From contig CANGYY010000001.1 of assembly GCA_947458585.1 (NCBI GenBank), positions 1 to 64,000 of the forward strand: a stretch of DNA of 64,000 nucleotides. The letters run 5' to 3'. Source of the stretch: Cyclobacteriaceae bacterium (GTDB taxonomy: Bacteria > Bacteroidota > Bacteroidia > Cytophagales > Cyclobacteriaceae). The translations under genes and the position numbers were made by a program. Positions 62,127-64,000 of the stretch are shown piece after piece (positions within the stretch are counted from its first letter, which is position 1; the number at the start of each line of letters is the position of its first letter). A model generated the notes under the pieces. That model worked only from the letters and a program-made list of their open reading frames with translations, was not told the origin of the DNA and ran no database searches.

Positions 62127-62157
62127 CAAATATACCTCCCCCTCCAACACTACCAAA
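62127..62157 (-). promoter_or_regulatory. Promoter of the enoyl-CoA hydratase gene
   Basis: On the minus strand, TTTG (62157-62154), a 19-base spacer and TATATTTG (62134-62127) match the Bacteroidota consensus exactly. It falls inside the track's longer ORF and so supports the later start. Confidence 0.85.
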
Positions 62158-62273
62158 TTCAGGTTAGGAGAAAAAAGTAAAATATACCCAAGACGGTCTG
62201 GAATCGACTATTTTTTATTTATATCATAACGAGAATTTTTGAAGTTTGGAACCCATTTTTTGGCTTTTTTTCT

Positions 62274-62281
62274 TACTTTTG
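62274..62281 (+). promoter_or_regulatory. -7 box of the icd promoter
   Basis: TACTTTTG fits TAnnTTTG and lies 36 bases before the icd ATG. A TTTG occurs at 62245-62248 but at 25-base spacing, longer than usual. The rest of the 212-base gap holds nothing recognised. Confidence 0.55.
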
Positions 62282-62317
62282 CGGCACGAAAGAGAAGAAT
62301 TAAACCCATAACTACCC

Positions 62318-63772
62318 ATGAACTCCAAAACTAGAATTACAGTAGCCTACGGAGACGGAATTGGCCCTGAAATCATGAAAGCGACCTTGGCCATTCTAGA
62401 TGCTGCAGGCGCCCAATTGGAATACGAGGTAATTGAAATTGGAGAGCAGGTGTACCTGAAGGGAATCAGTTCGGGAATGGCTCCCAATTCCTTTGCATCC
62501 TTACGAGCCAACAAGGTTTTTTTGAAGTCGCCGATCACTACGCCTCAGGGTGGAGGCTTCAAGTCTTTGAATGTAACTACGCGTAAGTCCTTTGGCTTGT
62601 ATGCCAACGTACGCCCTTGCAAGGCCTATTCCCCTTTTATCAAAACACATTTCCCAAAAACGGATTTGGTCATCATACGGGAGAATGAGGAGGATTTGTA
62701 TGCTGGAATTGAGCACCGCCAAACCCAGGAGGTGTACCAATGCTTGAAAGTAATTTCGCAGCCAGGCTCGGAAAAGATCATTCGCTATGCCTTTGAGTAT
62801 GCCAAAAAATATGGCCGCAAAAAGGTGACCTGCATGACCAAAGACAACATCATGAAGTTGGCGGATGGGCTATTTCACAAGACTTTTGAGGAAATCGCGA
62901 AGGAGTATCCAGGCATTGAAACGGACCACAAGATCATCGATATCGGGACTGCCTTGATTGCAGAGCGTCCAGAGATTTTTGATGTAATCGTGACGCTCAA
63001 CCTTTATGGAGACATCATCTCCGACGTAGCAGCACAAGTGACTGGGTCGGTAGGCTTGGGAGGCTCTGCAAACGTGGGTGCGGAAGTAGCCATGTTCGAA
63101 GCCATCCATGGTTCTGCTCCTGACATTGCAGGCAAGGACATTGCCAATCCATCTGGCTTATTGAATGGAGCCATCATGATGCTGGTACACATTGGCCAGC
63201 CTGAGATTGCGGAGAAAATCTCCAACGCCTGGATGAAAACGCTCGAAGATGGAATTCATACCGGCGACATCTACCAAGAAGGCTTGTCCACTAAAAAAGT
63301 AGGAACCCAGGAATTTGCTCAGGCAGTCATTGCTCGCTTAGGACAGGTGCCTAGTCAAATGACACCCGCAGTTTTTGGCAAAGAAAGTACGGCTCCCATG
63401 GACGTAGCCCTACGGCCCAAGCCAAAGGCAAAGAAAGAATTGATCGGGGTAGATGTATTCCTAGACTGGGACCAAAATCATCGGGACCCAAATGTCTTGG
63501 GTAACCTTCTGAATACACTGGATACTGGTGGTTTGAAACTGAGCCTGATTACCAATAGAGGTGTAAAGGTATTTCCTGATGGCATGAAAGAAACCTTCTG
63601 TACCGACCATTGGAGATGCCGATTCAAAGTGGAGGAAGGAAAGATACTCACGCATGCCCAGGTGATTGACCTCCTTCAAAAAGTGGAAGGTCTTGGTTTG
63701 GATTTCATCAAAACGGAGCACCTCTACACTTTCGACGGAGTAAAGGGATTTTCACTGGGACAAGGAGAATAA
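62318..63772 (+). CDS. icd: NADP-dependent isocitrate dehydrogenase (long form)
   Basis: The 484-aa enzyme converts isocitrate to 2-oxoglutarate in the TCA cycle. Motifs are GDGIGPEI, LKSPITTPQGGGFKSLNVTTRKSFGLYANVRPCKAY (substrate loop), IIRENEEDLYAGIEHRQT, and LYGDIISDVAAQVTGSVGLGGSANVG with AIHGSAPDIAGKDIANPSGLLN near the cofactor. About 140 residues beyond the usual core (KPKAKKELIGVDVFLDWDQNHRDPN onward) form a C-terminal domain like that of the Thermus thermophilus IDH (about 496 aa). NADP specificity is a family inference. A terminator follows. Confidence 0.92.
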   Translation: MNSKTRITVAYGDGIGPEIMKATLAILDAAGAQLEYEVIEIGEQVYLKGISSGMAPNSFASLRANKVFLKSPITTPQGGGFKSLNVTTRKSFGLYANVRPCKAYSPFIKTHFPKTDLVIIRENEEDLYAGIEHRQTQEVYQCLKVISQPGSEKIIRYAFEYAKKYGRKKVTCMTKDNIMKLADGLFHKTFEEIAKEYPGIETDHKIIDIGTALIAERPEIFDVIVTLNLYGDIISDVAAQVTGSVGLGGSANVGAEVAMFEAIHGSAPDIAGKDIANPSGLLNGAIMMLVHIGQPEIAEKISNAWMKTLEDGIHTGDIYQEGLSTKKVGTQEFAQAVIARLGQVPSQMTPAVFGKESTAPMDVALRPKPKAKKELIGVDVFLDWDQNHRDPNVLGNLLNTLDTGGLKLSLITNRGVKVFPDGMKETFCTDHWRCRFKVEEGKILTHAQVIDLLQKVEGLGLDFIKTEHLYTFDGVKGFSLGQGE

Positions 63773-63788
63773 CTCGAGTTTTTATCCA

Positions 63789-63820
63789 GAAGGGGAAAGC
63801 AATTTCCCCTTCTTCTTTTT
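63789..63820 (+). terminator. Terminator of icd
   Basis: GAAGGGGAAA-gcaa-TTTCCCCTTC is a perfect 10-bp stem followed by TTCTTTTT. It ends three bases before the next promoter box. Confidence 0.9.
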
Positions 63821-63822
63821 AG

Positions 63823-63830
63823 TACATTTG
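63823..63830 (+). promoter_or_regulatory. -7 box of the glycosyltransferase promoter
   Basis: TACATTTG fits TAnnTTTG. It is two bases upstream of an in-frame ATG at 63832 and 35 bases upstream of the ATG at 63865, so the second ATG is the likely start. The -33 region overlaps the icd terminator and has no clear TTTG. Confidence 0.6.
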
Positions 63831-63864
63831 CATGTCTCCAATTTTGGCTACCGCATCGAATCCC

Positions 63865-64000
63865 ATGCAAAAACGCGTGTTAATCATCACCTACTATTGG
63901 CCTCCTAGTGGAGGTTCGGGTGTACAACGCTGGTTGAAGTTTGCCAAATACTTGCCCGAAGCAGGTTGGGAGCCCGTGATTTTTACCCCAGAAAACCCTG
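63865..64000 (+). CDS. Glycosyltransferase, N-terminal fragment cut by window end
   Basis: Only the first 45 codons are present and no stop is reached. They read MQKRVLIITYYWPPSGGSGVQRWLKFAKYL and then PEAGWEPVIFTPENP. This matches the N-terminus of GT4-like glycosyltransferases of Bacteroidota, with the Gly-rich YYWPPSGGSG donor-side loop. The product presumably adds sugars to a surface glycan; the flippase gene 2.5 kb away on the other strand may serve the same pathway, but that is a guess. An in-frame ATG 33 bases upstream (63832) is less likely because the promoter box sits directly on it. Confidence 0.75.
   Translation, partial: MQKRVLIITYYWPPSGGSGVQRWLKFAKYLPEAGWEPVIFTPENP

Noticed and set aside
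1-64000. CRISPR arrays, tRNA/rRNA genes, insertion sequences
   Set aside because: I looked in all intergenic stretches and saw no evenly spaced repeats, cloverleafs, rRNA signatures, transposase genes or terminal inverted repeats.

Overview
The window looks like a chromosomal stretch of a Bacteroidota bacterium, most likely order Cytophagales and family Cyclobacteriaceae (Algoriphagus-like). The genus is inferred and cannot be proved from this sequence. The evidence is: three core type IX secretion (T9SS)/gliding genes (porU, porV, sprA); many families found mainly or only in Bacteroidota (DUF4837, DUF4292, DUF4494, DUF6268, SusC/FepA-like receptors with a carboxypeptidase-like N-terminal domain); and several promoters of the Bacteroidota form TTTG-N19/20-TAnnTTTG instead of -35/-10 boxes. 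I found no rRNA, tRNA, CRISPR array, prophage or insertion sequence.

Layout. 0-5.9 kb: small secreted and lipoprotein genes, a DUF6268 barrel, two unknown small secreted proteins, an AIM24-type protein, a cyclase-family protein and a DinB-fold protein. 5.9-9.3 kb: a TonB-dependent receptor and, just downstream, a PqqB-like metallo-beta-lactamase-fold protein. The receptor's mature N-terminus is a copy of the N-terminus of the MBL protein, which is the most unusual thing in the window. 9.3-13.2 kb: a PEGA lipoprotein, an NtrY/NtrC-type two-component pair and an FKBP isomerase. 13.3-21.2 kb: housekeeping genes (lpxH, ftsH, rsfS, birA, ahcY), a dienoyl-CoA-reductase-like SDR, an HD protein and DUF4494. 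21.4-27.5 kb: a membrane-anchored patatin, an Mpo1-like protein, an FAD oxidoreductase, NhaC, and a 3'-5' exonuclease whose start overlaps the end of nhaC.

27.5-34.6 kb (minus strand) is a tightly overlapping chain: MBL hydrolase, pssA, porU, porV, and an M16-family protein with no zinc motif. Each stop codon overlaps the next start. 34.6-39.9 kb (plus strand): an FAD oxidoreductase, a 1101-aa protein combining a degenerate peptidase-like domain, a beta-propeller and a surface-antigen barrel, and a YicC RNase. Next come a heptamer repeat, two terminators, tonB, vanZ-like and gcvH.

41.6-62.1 kb is a 20-kb block read only from the minus strand and rich in envelope genes. In transcription order it holds enoyl-CoA hydratase, flippase, TPR protein, DUF4292 lipoprotein, EnvC-like protein, tatA, gatA, LysM transglycosylase, DUF4837 lipoprotein, maeB, ruvA and sprA. 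The window ends with an isocitrate dehydrogenase and the first 45 codons of a glycosyltransferase.

Functionally, sprA (translocon), porV (shuttle and attachment) and porU (sortase) act together in T9SS export. tonB would energise receptors such as the chimeric one at 5.9 kb. The 52-62 kb cluster handles peptidoglycan remodelling, Tat export and probably lipoprotein handling. Gene starts were moved from the ORF track where an internal ATG precedes a signal peptide or where a promoter lies inside the longer ORF. Functions come from recognising motifs by eye; no database search was run.
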